Assembly: GCA_900095095.1 (NCBI GenBank)
Contig: FMBT01000015.1
Location: 1 to 64,000, forward strand
Length of the DNA: 64,000 bases
Origin: Fragilariopsis cylindrus CCMP1102
Lineage: Eukaryota > Bacillariophyta > Bacillariophyceae > Bacillariales > Bacillariaceae
Direction of reading: 5' to 3'
Position 1 is the first letter of the stretch, and the number at the start of each line of letters is the position of its first letter. Shown here piece by piece: positions 1 through 11,661 of the stretch. Both the position numbers and the translations under genes were made by a program. The notes under the pieces are model-generated. The model saw only the letters and a list, made by a program, of their open reading frames with translations. It ran no database searches and was not told where the DNA came from.

Positions 1-1822
1 TTATTATTTATTTCGCGTCATCCTTGATGATTTCTTATCTTGCATAACAGTATTCATCAATGCAGACACTAATGTCACGTCGTTCTGTTGGTTATCTGTT
101 GTTAACACTTTTTGTTGCATCTTGATGTATGTAAAGTACTAGTATTTATGGTAGCTAAAGATGGTACTTCAAGTAACTAAAAATATCATACAAATTTAAG
201 ATTCATGTAGGCTTTATGTATATTCTCGTTGTGCTATCGTATGACACCTTCGAAGACCTCCTGCTAACATATCATGAAATTATTCTCTAAAGGTAAAATT
301 AAAAAAAATATATTGTGCTAATTGTTTTTGTATTACCGTTTGTCCGTACGGACTATGGAACAAACGACAGTAGTAGTAGTAAAGAATGTATAGTATTATT
401 TTCTCAAAGAAGTCTTCAATGGTCACTGTCAAAAACCCTATTTAATGTTTGATTGAGATTTCTTATTTAATTTTTATGTTTTGAAGATGGGGATAAAAAA
501 CAAGCCAAACGACGATTTGGCACGATTGCAATAAGTAATATTAGCATATTTCAATACACAAAATGAGACCACAAAAATACCTACAGCGCTTTCATTTCAT
601 CATTCCGGAAGGGAAGGATCCGTTAAATAAATTAAATATAACTATCAGATGCTGGTCGGGGCCGTTCAAAACTTTCATTCCTCTCTTCCCATGAGCAACT
701 CTGCACCATTATTAGTTACCATCCATGTCTTCCCCACATTTTTCTGTGCAAACAAGAATGATGATACTACACTACAATACAATACAGTACATCGTAGCTT
801 TTGTTACATTATGTGCTGGGTCTAAAGCAGTTACGGGTGTCTTCAGCGTCTCATCTAATCTATCTCCAAAAGTAGACATTTCAATGACTAGATTCCACAG
901 TAAAAGACAGTACCCTACTACTTTTATTCCTACTGTAGCTTAGGGTGGCGTGGGGTGGCAAACAATCATTAACAACATTCAGCTAAATCATACAACAATA
1001 TATTTGTTTTTTGAAAGTAGATTAACTTGTAATATGGTGGAACTATCCAGCTCGTCATATATTTGACTGGCATTCATGTTATAATATAAGAATGATATGA
1101 ATGACTCAACCCAATCCAATTCAACACACTATATTGTATTATTTGCCATCAGAGAAAAATAATGCTGATGAATAATAATACAGTTTTATTTTGTGATCAT
1201 TGCCACATCAAAGACAAATATATAATTATATGACATTATATACACCTATAAAAGAGGTGTAGTGAGCAAAGAATTTAGTCTAACAAGATGTTTTGTAAAT
1301 CTCAACAGCCTAGCTAGCTAATGTGTTGTTGGATTAATTTGTGTCGGTAAGGGTTACTATTAATATTATTACTAATGTACAATGTTATGGTATCAAGCTA
1401 TAATATCAAAAATACATTAAAGATTGGGGATGCCATCATGTTGTTATTCAGTTGTTCATTAAAAATTGCGTTTTTTAAGAAAGTACAACGCATCTCCTAA
1501 CCCTAACCTTATCTAATTGTGTGTAAAACTTTTCACATTTCTTCTTTACAAAATAATGCATAAAGCACTGTAGCACTAAGTTACTACATGTACTTCGTAT
1601 TAGTATTTGATTGTACCATAATCTCACATCTAAATACGAGAAACTGGTTTCTGAAGTGTAATAATCGAGCAAGTAATCACCGTACCGATCAGGCGGTGGG
1701 TTGTTCCGAACGATGGCGTTCAGTCAATCATAGCTTGATTGATTCATTCGATTGATTCTATTATTTGCATCACAACTCCTCAATTGCAGAACCGCGAATA
1801 ATCGTCGAACGATTGAATCGTG
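1..1822. other. Gene-free 5' stretch
   Basis: I see no gene here with support. It is AT-rich with only short ORFs on either strand, the longest starting with ATG at 725 (72 codons), which shows no recognisable motif. A telomere-like motif (CCTAACCCTAACC) lies at 1496-1508. The last few hundred bases should hold the promoter of the gene that starts at 1823. Confidence 0.5.
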
Positions 1823-3778
1823 ATGGAGAAACCACCATATTCATATATGATGAGACTGAGGGGCGTTGATCGTAGCGTGGATACACAGTTGAAAGAGAAA
1901 ATTCCCCCCAAAAATGTGTTGCCATTGTCGTCCTCATCGGTACCACTTTCTTTAGACGAAACGGCATCGAATGCATCTTTATCCTCTTCATCTGTTTCGC
2001 TTTCATCAACAGCATCTTCATCATCGAATTCTCCCATATCTTCTACATCAACTCCAACAAAATCTTCACCGGTCGGATCCCCATCTTCGTCTTCATCGCT
2101 ATCTTCGTCGAAGTCGAAATCGAAATCGATATCGATATCGAATTTGACTGCTACTACAAGCCGTCATTCTCAAATTTTACTCGCGATTTTATCACTCAAC
2201 CGAGATCAAGTAGTCTGGGAAGATATGGAAGATGATGTGTACATATTGCTGGACGGAAATTTGGACCGATTACTGATATGCAAAGAATTTTACTTCCAAA
2301 GCGATCTACCACCAAGAAAAAAGTGCGCTCTTTTGAAGAGCATATCTTATCTTCTTTCGAATAAGGCCGATGATATGTCAATGCATGACGAACACATTTC
2401 GCGGGTTGCTTCCTTCCTATCAATGGGGAGAGACTCACGACATCTCAAGTTAGGAGTTTTGAGTACTCTGTACATGTGCCTGTTGACACCATCCGTATTA
2501 TTGTTATCATCATCGTCGTCATCGTCGTCGTCATCAATACCAGCTACCACCAATGACCCTGAAAGGAATAGCGATGTCGTAGCGGAAAGTATGTTCAATT
2601 TTTTGACCGCAAGAAACAAAGAATGGGATATTTGCAGTGAGTATACTCACTCAGCAGCAATGACCCTTGTGTATGAACTTCGAGCAAAATGTTTGAGAGA
2701 ACTGGACCTAGAACGGGAACGAATACGACGTGTTGTAGATAACGGTGAAAATACGGCAGTTCTAATCGCAACGGGGGCAAAGCTTGTTGAATTTGGTATT
2801 CAAAAATCTAATAAAGCTATCGAAGGACAGATCAGTAACGCGGGAAAGAAAATGAAAAATTGGATAGATGTTGATGATGATCAACATCGGGTGGTGGATC
2901 ATCGTGATGCGATTATCGTTAGAGCGTTTTCTGGTTCGACCAAAAGAGCTTCTGAATACGTACGAAAAAGTACGAAGCTCGCGGCCCAAAAAACAATGGA
3001 TGCAACATTATCTGGCTTGTATACGATTGGAAACAAATTTGAAGAAGGTGGACTAGCCGAAAAGCTATCACCCGAAAGCCGTGAAATAATTAAAGCAGCT
3101 GGAAGGGTTGGAATGGCTAGTGTCGGAGCCATTGTTCTAGTCTCAGAAGCAGTGATGGAAACAGGTCGAAGTGTGAGCGCCAAGACAGCCGAAGTGACGG
3201 TAGATGTCGTCGGTCACAAATATGGAACCGCAGCTGGAGAAGTTGTTAAAGATGCTGCAGATACTTGCACGAATGTGTGGGAATCCATTGGAAATATATC
3301 ATTGGTTGGAAGTGGGTCGAATTTGGTCAAGACTGCTGCAGGCGACGTAGGGAAGAAACAAATTGATGAAGACGTCGAGAAAGCGAAGAAGATGATTGTG
3401 AAGTTAGAACGGCAAGGGTCGATCATCGCAAGACAAACATTAGGTATTGAATGGAAAGGAAATTGGACAAAAGAACTTTGCGCCTCTAAAAATCTCAATC
3501 AAGATAACGTCGACGGAACTCTTCAACAAAGAGATGGTATGGCAATTACCATGGCTAGAAGCCCAGTTACGAAGTCAACGTTGATATCCACGGATATCAA
3601 ATCAGATGGATCGAGAAAATCCATAGAAATAAAACAACAATCCAGTTCTATCGAAAATTATTCATCCAGTACAAAGCATGATACACCGGTATCGCTGAGA
3701 CGTTCGCTTTCGATGGATGCCATATTATGGTCTAAGCAACGCAATGAAACCAACAAGAAAAGAATGAGCCTTAAATAA
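1823..3778 (+). CDS. Senescence/spartin-domain protein (ERD7-like)
   Basis: Single exon, 651 residues. The first ATG after an in-frame TGA at 1814-1816 is at 1823, which fixes the start. The first 110 residues are a Ser-rich low-complexity stretch with Lys-Ser repeats. From about residue 310 to 500 comes the senescence domain: a long helical Ala/Gly/Val-rich region with the segments VEFGIQKSNKAIEGQI, GLYTIGNKFEEGGLAEKL and AAGRVGMASVGAIVLVSEAV. This is the pattern of plant ERD7 and animal spartin, whose C-terminal domain binds lipids and associates with lipid droplets or membranes. A Ser-rich tail follows with RRSLSMD, a likely phosphosite. The N-terminal region resembles the plant-type leader only weakly. 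The family call is good; the cellular role is inference. Confidence 0.75.
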   Translation: MEKPPYSYMMRLRGVDRSVDTQLKEKIPPKNVLPLSSSSVPLSLDETASNASLSSSSVSLSSTASSSSNSPISSTSTPTKSSPVGSPSSSSSLSSSKSKSKSISISNLTATTSRHSQILLAILSLNRDQVVWEDMEDDVYILLDGNLDRLLICKEFYFQSDLPPRKKCALLKSISYLLSNKADDMSMHDEHISRVASFLSMGRDSRHLKLGVLSTLYMCLLTPSVLLLSSSSSSSSSSIPATTNDPERNSDVVAESMFNFLTARNKEWDICSEYTHSAAMTLVYELRAKCLRELDLERERIRRVVDNGENTAVLIATGAKLVEFGIQKSNKAIEGQISNAGKKMKNWIDVDDDQHRVVDHRDAIIVRAFSGSTKRASEYVRKSTKLAAQKTMDATLSGLYTIGNKFEEGGLAEKLSPESREIIKAAGRVGMASVGAIVLVSEAVMETGRSVSAKTAEVTVDVVGHKYGTAAGEVVKDAADTCTNVWESIGNISLVGSGSNLVKTAAGDVGKKQIDEDVEKAKKMIVKLERQGSIIARQTLGIEWKGNWTKELCASKNLNQDNVDGTLQQRDGMAITMARSPVTKSTLISTDIKSDGSRKSIEIKQQSSSIENYSSSTKHDTPVSLRRSLSMDAILWSKQRNETNKKRMSLK

Positions 3779-3974
3779 ATGTGGAACGGGATTTTTCACA
3801 CTTAACCAGGTTCATAAGCAACTAGACATTTGAAATTTAAAAAATAGACATTCACACTAATATAGATATATTACAAATACATGTTCTGTAGTATTACTTT
3901 TCGGTAGTAAAGTAGATGAAAGATACTACAATGATCTAAAAGTCCAATAAATTTTATGCAATCTAATGTATGTA

Positions 3975-5667
3975 TCATCCCTTCAACATGTTAGGTTTCA
4001 AATCTAAAAGTGCAACGGATAATTCTTGCGGTGTATCAGATACGGACGTCGAACCTTTTCCACATATGAGGTCATTTCTCGGTCCGGAACAAGTCTTCCC
4101 TATCGTCTCTTGAAACTCAGCTCCCTCCACACCGAGTTCATTTAAGGTGTCTAAAAACGCAGGCCTTCCCGCCTTTAATTAGAAAAGATGTTGTCAATTT
4201 CAGATTGTATGTATGCAAATATAGAATTAGGAAGAAAATATGACAGAAAGTGAGAGAACGAAGCAAGCAAAAGTGCGTATCGTTATATAACATTCACGAC
4301 CTTTCCTTTCAATTCAACGAAGAACGTACACGGCCGGGAGAATCTCCGATTATTACTCGGCAATTATTACGTAATGCTTCTACCGCTCGATGAGCCATGG
4401 CGACCCCCGTTTTTGGTTCATACATAATATCCGCAGCACAAACAATATCGATCCCCTGTACAGGTAATGGCTGCTGTTCTAAATCACACAAATCTAATAG
4501 CTGTGTTTCAATCCTCGATGAGGACGATGAGTTTATGTTATCGGCAGCGTATCGGGTCAATGCTAAGGCTAACGGTTCATAATCTGTTGCGATGACTCGT
4601 TTGGCTCCACCCATTGCTACCGAAATCGATACCAAACCTGTAGTAATTATAAAGAGAAGGAAATGTATACGATACAAATCAAAACCAGCGTTAAAGAATC
4701 ATGATTTCAACAAAGTTTGTACTTCTGTATGAGCAATTGATTTACATCGTGCATTAAACAATAGATACAATTCACATGCATCGTTGTAGTTTTTTAATTT
4801 TTGATTTTTGGATCCGAGTAGCGATCCTGATGGAAATATTAAATCTTCAAGCAAGAAGTAACCTCGAACTTCAGATGAACTATGCATTAAATTTCTCGTT
4901 AATTTCAACGAAAACAAAAACGTATCATCTATATAATGACAACAAATCGAAACACACACACACACACACACACACACAATCTTACCTGTCCCTGTTCCTA
5001 GCTCTACTATAGATAAGGAATTTAGATTATCTCTCAAATCCGGTCGAGAAAGCATATAGTTTGAAACAGCCCATGCTGCTGGCCAAAGTACTGCACCATA
5101 CGGGTCACCCTCTGCTATACGTTTTTGTTTTTTCTCCTTAACACCACCAACATCAACTCCAATCTCAAATTCTTCTTCTTCTTCAAGTTCTAGACATTCA
5201 TTAACAAGATCTTCTTGTGAGTCAGCGGTGGCCTCTAACACGGCAACCGTTCCTATGACAGGAAGCTCGTTGGTCACTTCTCTACAAACGACACCCTGTA
5301 CGGTATGGAACAATGCTGGATTTGAATTTTTGCTGCTGTTGTTGTTGTTGTTGTTGTTGTTGTCGTTATTGTTGTCGTCGTGTGAAGTAAGAACGTCATC
5401 ACCCCCCACAGGGACTGCAACGGATGGTAAAAACGTTGTTGTTCTTAGAAATTGTTGTCTTTGATGTATTGATGATAGACCAAGATGATACGGAGTGGTG
5501 GTATCCAAAGAAAATCCAAACACTAACATTCCTATCGGCAGTAGTTCGTCATTATTATTATTATTATTATTATTATTAACAACGAAAACAATAGCAACAA
5601 GAAAGCACAGGAAAATTGCTATAGAACGAACATTATTAAGGCGTCTCTGAGGTCGAAGTTTGATCAT
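3975..5667 (-). CDS. METTL21-type protein methyltransferase, membrane-anchored
   Basis: Three exons on the minus strand: 5667-4986, 4637-4330 and 4172-3975, giving 395 residues with all phases consistent. Splice sites are GTAAG/CTACAG for intron 1 and GTACG/TTAAAG for intron 2; intron 2 has the weaker sites, and the join there restores the sequence SPGRAGRPAFLDTL. Residues 15-31 are a hydrophobic signal-anchor, followed by Asn runs from trinucleotide repeats. The S-adenosylmethionine site is VELGTGTGLVSISVAMGGA, split by intron 1, followed by IATDYEPLAL (acidic loop) and IVCAADIMYEPKTG. This matches the Methyltransf_16 family (METTL21/METTL23/FAM86), which methylates lysines in proteins. The membrane leader is unusual for the family. 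Substrate unknown. It diverges from the topoisomerase gene. Confidence 0.82.
4952..4978. repeat. (AC)n microsatellite in intron 1 of the methyltransferase gene
   Basis: About 13 AC dinucleotides lie a few bases inside the intron from the 5' splice site (donor at 4985 on the minus strand). On the transcript this reads as a GU repeat just downstream of the donor. Confidence 0.95.
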
Positions 5668-6505
5668 TATTTTAACACCAGTACTGGGAACTTCTTAACA
5701 TATCTACTTTGAATTTGTGTCGTCGTTAACATATGATATCATCTTCAAAGATACGCCAACGCTCGAACGCTGATTTAAAAAGAATTCGAAAAAACAACAT
5801 TTATTCAAGATTTTTTTGTGTGGTCTCGTCTTTACGTCGTCCGGCGATATTAGCACATCGTTTTCATCATCATCACCGGCAAAAGTATCTTACTATTCGC
5901 GCCATAATGTTCTTTGGCATCGTCTTTACTGTGACGTCGTCGAAGAATAAGTGTCTTGCCGTCTTGCCGTCGTACACAATTCGCGCAACCTACCGGTTCG
6001 TACTGTACGCCACTGCTGTACGCGCCCTAACTGCATTGCTTTTTGCTTTCACTTTAGCTCCACAGAAATAACATGGTAACTTTTACCGCATTCTACGCAC
6101 TAACATTCAACATATGCATTATTTTGTCGAAGACAGCAGTCAAATCTACAGTATTACTACCTGTGTACAACCAGCCTAGAAAAACCACATACTAACGCTG
6201 TCTTGTTCTGCTTTCAACTTCTAAGCTACTTACGGTATTAGCAGCCAGCATTGTACACAATTCAAATTTGAATAATAGATACGTTGATTACTTTCTTGGC
6301 TTCGTTCCTGCTCGACTCAGCTCTAATAACGAATATACTATTACGATATCGTTATTAGTTAAAGACATCTATAGACTTCTCACCATCGTCATTCATTAAT
6401 ATTCTACTACAATAGCACGAATTCTTCGCTCTGCAGTTCGCGTTTTCAAAGTAGTTGAGTAGACACAAGTAACAAGCAAGCACGGTCAGGCCAATACAAG
6501 CAAGT
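5668..6505. promoter_or_regulatory. Divergent intergenic region, methyltransferase/TOP1
   Basis: About 840 bases separate the start codons of two divergent genes, so both promoters must lie here. A 112-codon ORF (5733-6071, plus) has no recognisable motif and I do not call it a gene. Exact promoter elements cannot be assigned by eye. Confidence 0.45.
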
Positions 6506-8990
6506 ATGAGTTCCGATGATGATGACGACGACATGCCTTTAGCAGCTATGGCCACCAACAAGACTAGCAAGAAAAGGATTAAGATAAAAATCAGTCCAAA
6601 GAAGAAAAACCAAAGCGATGATGATGATAACGACGGCGACGGCGACTACATGGACACACCTGCATCTCCTGTTCCTAGCAGTAGTGCAAAAAGTAGTAGC
6701 GGCAGTAAGAAGAAACGGAAACGAGAAAATGGAGGAAGTAGCAGCAAACCAGAAACAGTCGTATCATCATCGTCATCGGCAAAGAAAAAGAGTAAAAAGA
6801 CAACAACTACTGCCAATGGTACTACTACTAGTGCAACAAAGGCACTTAAGAAGTTAGATAAATCAGAACGGCTTCAATATGCGATGCAATCATTTTTATG
6901 GTGGAATGCAAAGGAAGCACCTGAAGGTTGTCAATGGTCAACGATGGAACATGCCGGTGTTAGCTTTCCAGAATCGTATGAACCACATCGTGTCAAAATG
7001 AAATATGATGGTAAACCGATCCAATTAACATCGGTACAAGAGGAAGCGTGAGTGTTACTTACTACTAAATGTATATATATATATATATATTGTATTGATG
7101 GTCTTTTGTTTTCTTCACTATTCGTATCTCACAAAAAAAGACTTCTTCGTTTCGTTAATAATAAAATCAAACATATATATACACATACTGAATGATAGTA
7201 TGACATTTTTTGCGGCCATGGATCCGGATGGAATGCATTTAAAGAATCCGAAAACTGGAAAGATATTCATCAAGAATTTCTTTGCCGATTTTCGATCCAC
7301 TTTAGGCAAGGGTCATATTATTAAGGATTTTAAAAAGTGTGACTTTGAACCTGTCCGAATACATTTGAATCAACAAAAACTTATTAAGAAGGCAATTTCT
7401 GATCAAGAACGAAAAACGAATAAGGACGATCGGAACAAGCTCATGTTCAAATTTGGAATTGCACAGGTAGACGGACACTTAGAGAAAGTCGGTAACTTTA
7501 ACATGGAACCACCAAGTGCCTTCCGAGGACGGGGAGAACATCCCAAGATGGGAAAGCTCAAATCACGTGTGGCACCGGAACAAGTATCACTGAATTTGTC
7601 GGAATGTGCACCTATCCCACGTTGTGATGTTCCTGGTCATGCTTGGGGGGATATTCGTCACGATCCCCGTGGACAATGGTTAGCCACATGGAAAGAAAAC
7701 ATCAACAACCAATCCAAGTACATGCAGTTGGCAGCGCAATCGTCCTTTAAGGGTAAATCGGATCGATTCAAGTATAACAAAGCAGCGAAGTTGTGTGAAA
7801 AGATTCTTAAGGTTCGTAAATCTTACAAGACCGATCTGAAGTCCAAGGATAAGGAGGTAAAACAACTTGCGACCGCTACGTGGGTTATTGATCGACTAGC
7901 ACTTCGTGTTGGTGGCGAAAAGGATACCGATGAAGAAGCCGATACGGTCGGATGCTGTTCTCTCCGGGTTGAACATCTTCATTTTGACCCCAATGGGGAG
8001 GGTGGAGATAATAAAGAAATCGAACTCGAGTTTCTTGGTAAGGATTCCATGCTTTTCAAGCAAACAATCGACTTTGGCGCTGCCATGTTCAACGACAACC
8101 AAGGTATGGGTGATAAGGTGTATACCAATCTCAAATCCTTTTGTGCGAAGAAGAAACAGACGGATGAAATCTTTGATAGTATTAATCCTACTATGCTAAA
8201 CAATCACCTTAAACAGTTCATGGATGGATTATCTGCTAAAGTTTTCCGTACGTACAACGCCTCACGGACGTTGCAAGAAGAACTTCGCAAGACAGAAGGT
8301 TCTAATAGATGGAATCGACTAACTGCGGCTGAAAAAGTTGCTGAATACAACAATGCGAATCGTGAAGTTGCTATTCTTTGTAACCATCAAAAGTCCGTCA
8401 GCAAGGCGCAAGAGACGCAACTTGATAATCTTGGTGGTAAGCTAGAACAGTTAAAGAAACAGAAAAAGATGTTGAAGAAGATACTCATATATTTAAATAA
8501 GGGTAACGATTCCGCCAAGATTCCTTTGAAGAAACACGACGAAAAGAAATTAAAAGACGCAGCTGAAAAGGCAGTGGAAAAAGCTAAGAAGATGAAGAAT
8601 AAGGCCAAGACAAACGAAGAAAAAATCAAGGCTACGGAAGCCGATGAAGCTGCTAAGCAGAAAAAACGTGATGTTACGGCCATCAAATTCAAGCAAGCTC
8701 ATTTGTGGGAGAAGATTCCTTCCACGGAGCAAGTTGCGAAGAAAATTACAAATTGGAGCTCAAAGATTGCTAAGATGGAAATGGATCTTAAGCATAAGGA
8801 TGATAATAAGGAAGTTTCCTTGGGTACCTCCAAAATTAACTATATGGACCCACGAATTACTGTTGCATGGTGTAAGCGTAACGAAGTTCCAATTGAAAAG
8901 GTTTTTTCAAGGACACTCCGTGACAAGTTCAACTGGGCCATGGCTGTGTTGCCTGATTGGGAATTTAACGCAAAAATTGCCGTCGAGTAA
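6506..8990 (+). CDS. TOP1: DNA topoisomerase I (type IB)
   Basis: Two exons, 6506-7047 and 7199-8990, 777 residues. The intron runs from GTGAGT to GATAG and contains a TA repeat; joining gives EEAMTFFAAM, the start of the conserved core (EEVATFF in animals). The N-terminal 120 residues are Asp-, Ser- and Lys-rich with several basic clusters, typical of the disordered nuclear-localising N-terminus. The core has [40 protein letters not shown] and [11 protein letters not shown] (active-site Arg and Lys regions) and FRTYNAS. After a Lys-rich coiled-coil linker comes SKINYMDPR with the catalytic tyrosine at about residue 729, then [14 protein letters not shown]. It nicks one strand through a 3'-phosphotyrosyl link and relaxes supercoils. 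Length matches the family (human 765). Confidence 0.97.
7072..7090. repeat. (TA)n run in the TOP1 intron
   Basis: A plain TA dinucleotide run of about nine units just after the 5' splice site of the TOP1 intron. Confidence 0.9.
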
Positions 8991-9713
8991 GGAAGGGGAG
9001 CGCCTTGGGAGTTGTAGTATTATTTTTACGTTTTTTGCCGAATCAAAAGACTTATCAGCATAAATATGGACATGTGGTTGTTACAAGTAAGCATTAGAAA
9101 ATGAGAAGAAATGGGAACATAATTTCTTCGAACTTAATTAATTGTTAGGGTGAAATATGATAATTAAGACGTTAACTTATATACATCGGATCTTCCATAT
9201 ATATTACTACAATCTAGCTAGTCCTACTTAAAGTTATGTATAATATTGTCTTGATGCAAAATCTTATTTTTGTCTACTACTAGCACGTCTATGCTAGGCA
9301 GGATGAAAGCGCGTCTCTTCAATGTATTATAAGTTTCAATGTGTGTAGATTACAACAAGTACAAAGCTTCTGTGGACTTAATTTTGTGATCAAAGTTAGT
9401 ATTGAAAAGTCGGGGGGGGGGGGGGGGATGCGAGTTTTTACGATTTTCAATAAGTTTTTGAATCGAATGAATCGAATCAACAAAAACAAACAAACCAAAC
9501 AACAAACAACAAACAACACCACAACACCACAACAACAAACAACGACAAACAACATAACTTGTCGAATCGAATCGAAAACAAACTACAAACCCTTGCCGAA
9601 TCGAAACAAATACAACAACACAACCTAATTTAACTTTCAGACTTGCTACGGATACAAAACATCAACGCGTTATAATATAAAGAGCTTGTAAACGTAGAAT
9701 TTGAATCGACAAT
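8991..9713. other. Intergenic region with G-run and AC-rich tract
   Basis: Between TOP1 and RPB4. It holds a run of 16 G at 9412-9427 and a purine-biased stretch rich in CAAA/CAACA words from about 9480 to 9625. The ORFs in it are products of this low complexity. The RPB4 promoter should lie in the last part. Confidence 0.6.
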
Positions 9714-10318
9714 ATGCAAGAATCTGGCATAGAGGAGAACGCTGCTGAACGCAAATTTGGCCCTCAATTTGACGATATCCACATTTTATCGAACGCCCAA
9801 GTGGCTGTGATTTTACAAGTTAGTGCTGGTCAGGCAGTAACTCGTGACGAAGAACTCAATGAAGTATATCGAAAGACCCAGAAGTATGTAGAAAGATTTA
9901 ATCAGATGGCGAATAAAGAAAAGGACCATCAGGGTAAGTACTACGGTGGAAATTTACCGTAAACACACAATATCATATGCGATTGATTCCAAAATTCAAC
10001 TCACCTTTTTTCCCACGTTTTTGTGGCACAATACAATTGATGCATTTGTGTCTCTTGTGTGTTAAATTGAATTCAGAACTGGTGGAGGAATTGGATAATT
10101 TACAAGATGCCCTAACTACTTTTCGAAAAGAAACAGACGACGGAGATGAACTCGAGCTACATGGATTTGAAGTTGCGGCTCTAATGAATTTAGTAATTGC
10201 TGACACGACTGTAGAAGAAGCATGCGCCTTAATCCCCTCGCTTTCACGTCTGCCAGAGGCAGCTATTGACGAAATTCTTGATTTAATTAAGAGTACGATG
10301 CTGAGAATCATATCCTAG
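9714..10318 (+). CDS. RPB4: RNA polymerase II subunit RPB4
   Basis: Two exons, 9714-9933 and 10077-10318, 153 residues. The donor is GTAAGT and the acceptor is TTCAG; splicing joins KDHQ to ELVEEL. The protein has the Rpb4/RPC9 fold pattern: an N-terminal segment with FDDIHILSNAQVAVIL, then after the intron the helical C-terminal HRDC-like region with HGFEVAALMNL, VEEACALIPSL and IDEILDLIKS. RPB4 pairs with RPB7 to form the stalk of RNA polymerase II, which binds emerging RNA and supports initiation and mRNA decay. Length is close to human POLR2D (142). It lies downstream of TOP1 on the same strand, but with 720 bases between them they are separate units. Confidence 0.93.
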
Positions 10319-11661
10319 GTACACACACTAATTAGCAAAGGATAAGATGATGTAAAATGAAATGGTACGAATAGCAACAGCGTTGTTATTGCATAGCGAA
10401 AACGATAATATAATTGATTTGGGGAATAATGGAATAATGATTCAATTAGCTCTGCAATACGCCGTTTTTGCTTCTAAACAAAATTTAAATAACTGTACAT
10501 TATAAAGGTTTAAGGACAATTTGACATTCTTAGTTCCATCGGCGTAAACAATCAAATATTAGTCAGATGGAATGTTCTCTTTGTTCTGTACGTTTTTGTG
10601 GTCAATCTATGATGGGAAAGCAACTCAGAATAATCTATGTGAATTTTTCTCTGAATAAAATTTCGCTTATTGTTGTTACACCTCAAAATAGCTTTACAGA
10701 CAATTAAAAATGATTTTTACACAAGGATATACAATGATTTACAGTGTTTAATGAAATAATCATCAGGGACATAGAATCGAGGAAAGTATAGTACCTATGC
10801 CTGCTGAAATGTTTTCATTGGAAGAAAGATCCAATGGGAAATTACCAGCTTTATGCTTGTGCTTGTGCATGACTTCTATTATTCCAATGTTAATTCAGTT
10901 TCCACCCAGGTGTTGCGAACACAATCATCTGAGTCAATAACAGATTAGTTGTTGAAGCTGAATCCATTGAGATTGAAGGCCATAGCGGATGACAGTCTTC
11001 AACCAGATACTAAGGAGGGCGGGATACTGCAAGGGAAGGAAAAAGTGCAACATATGTGAGTTGTTAATGAATGACACATACTACTATTGTTGGTTGGTAT
11101 ACTTGTTCTCAGTGGTCTCACAAATCAATGAAGAAGTTACAAGAATTCCACACATGACAGAAAACAATGATCCACCAAGTACATTGTAACACTAGCCACG
11201 TCCAAGGGATACATCAAGATGTTCTGCTCTGCTTGGAGAGCCAACATAAAATAGAAGGTGCAGCTAACGCTAAGCTACTACCAATTGGCATAGCATCAAA
11301 GGAGCTATCCTGTCCAATGGGGTATTATGTGAGGAAAGCAACCATTGCGGCAAGAACAGGGATGGAAAAGGCAGCAGAGATTCATTGGTAATGGACCACC
11401 ATAGTAAAGCTACAAGTTGTCGTGACTAAAAATACTCATGACTAAAATACTCGTGACTCCAATTTTTTCATTTCTTAGAATATTCAGAATATATTTATAG
11501 TCGTATGGATCTTTGGGATCTATTTCTTATTGTAAACCTGATGTTATTGTGATTCAATTGCTCATAACATATACCTCTATCAGAAAGGCAACGATGATAT
11601 CCGTACCTCTTCCCACCAACGCTTATTTTTTCGTCCTGCTCTTATCGCCATTATTGTCGAA
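10319..11661. other. Gene-free stretch, possible decayed mobile-element sequence
   Basis: No supported gene. From about 10900 to 11400 the word use differs from the neighbouring intergenic DNA (less AT-rich, two adjacent short ORFs of 66 and 74 codons at 10989 and 11167). This could be the remnant of a repeat element, but I cannot identify a family, termini or target-site duplication. The end of the stretch must contain the promoter of the Kelch gene. Confidence 0.3.

Noticed and set aside
725-943. 72-codon ATG frame
   Set aside because: No motif, no splice partner, and typical of chance frames in this AT-rich intergenic DNA.
5733-6071. 112-codon plus-strand frame between two divergent genes
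   Set aside because: No recognisable domain; it fills the shared promoter region and has no supporting splice sites.
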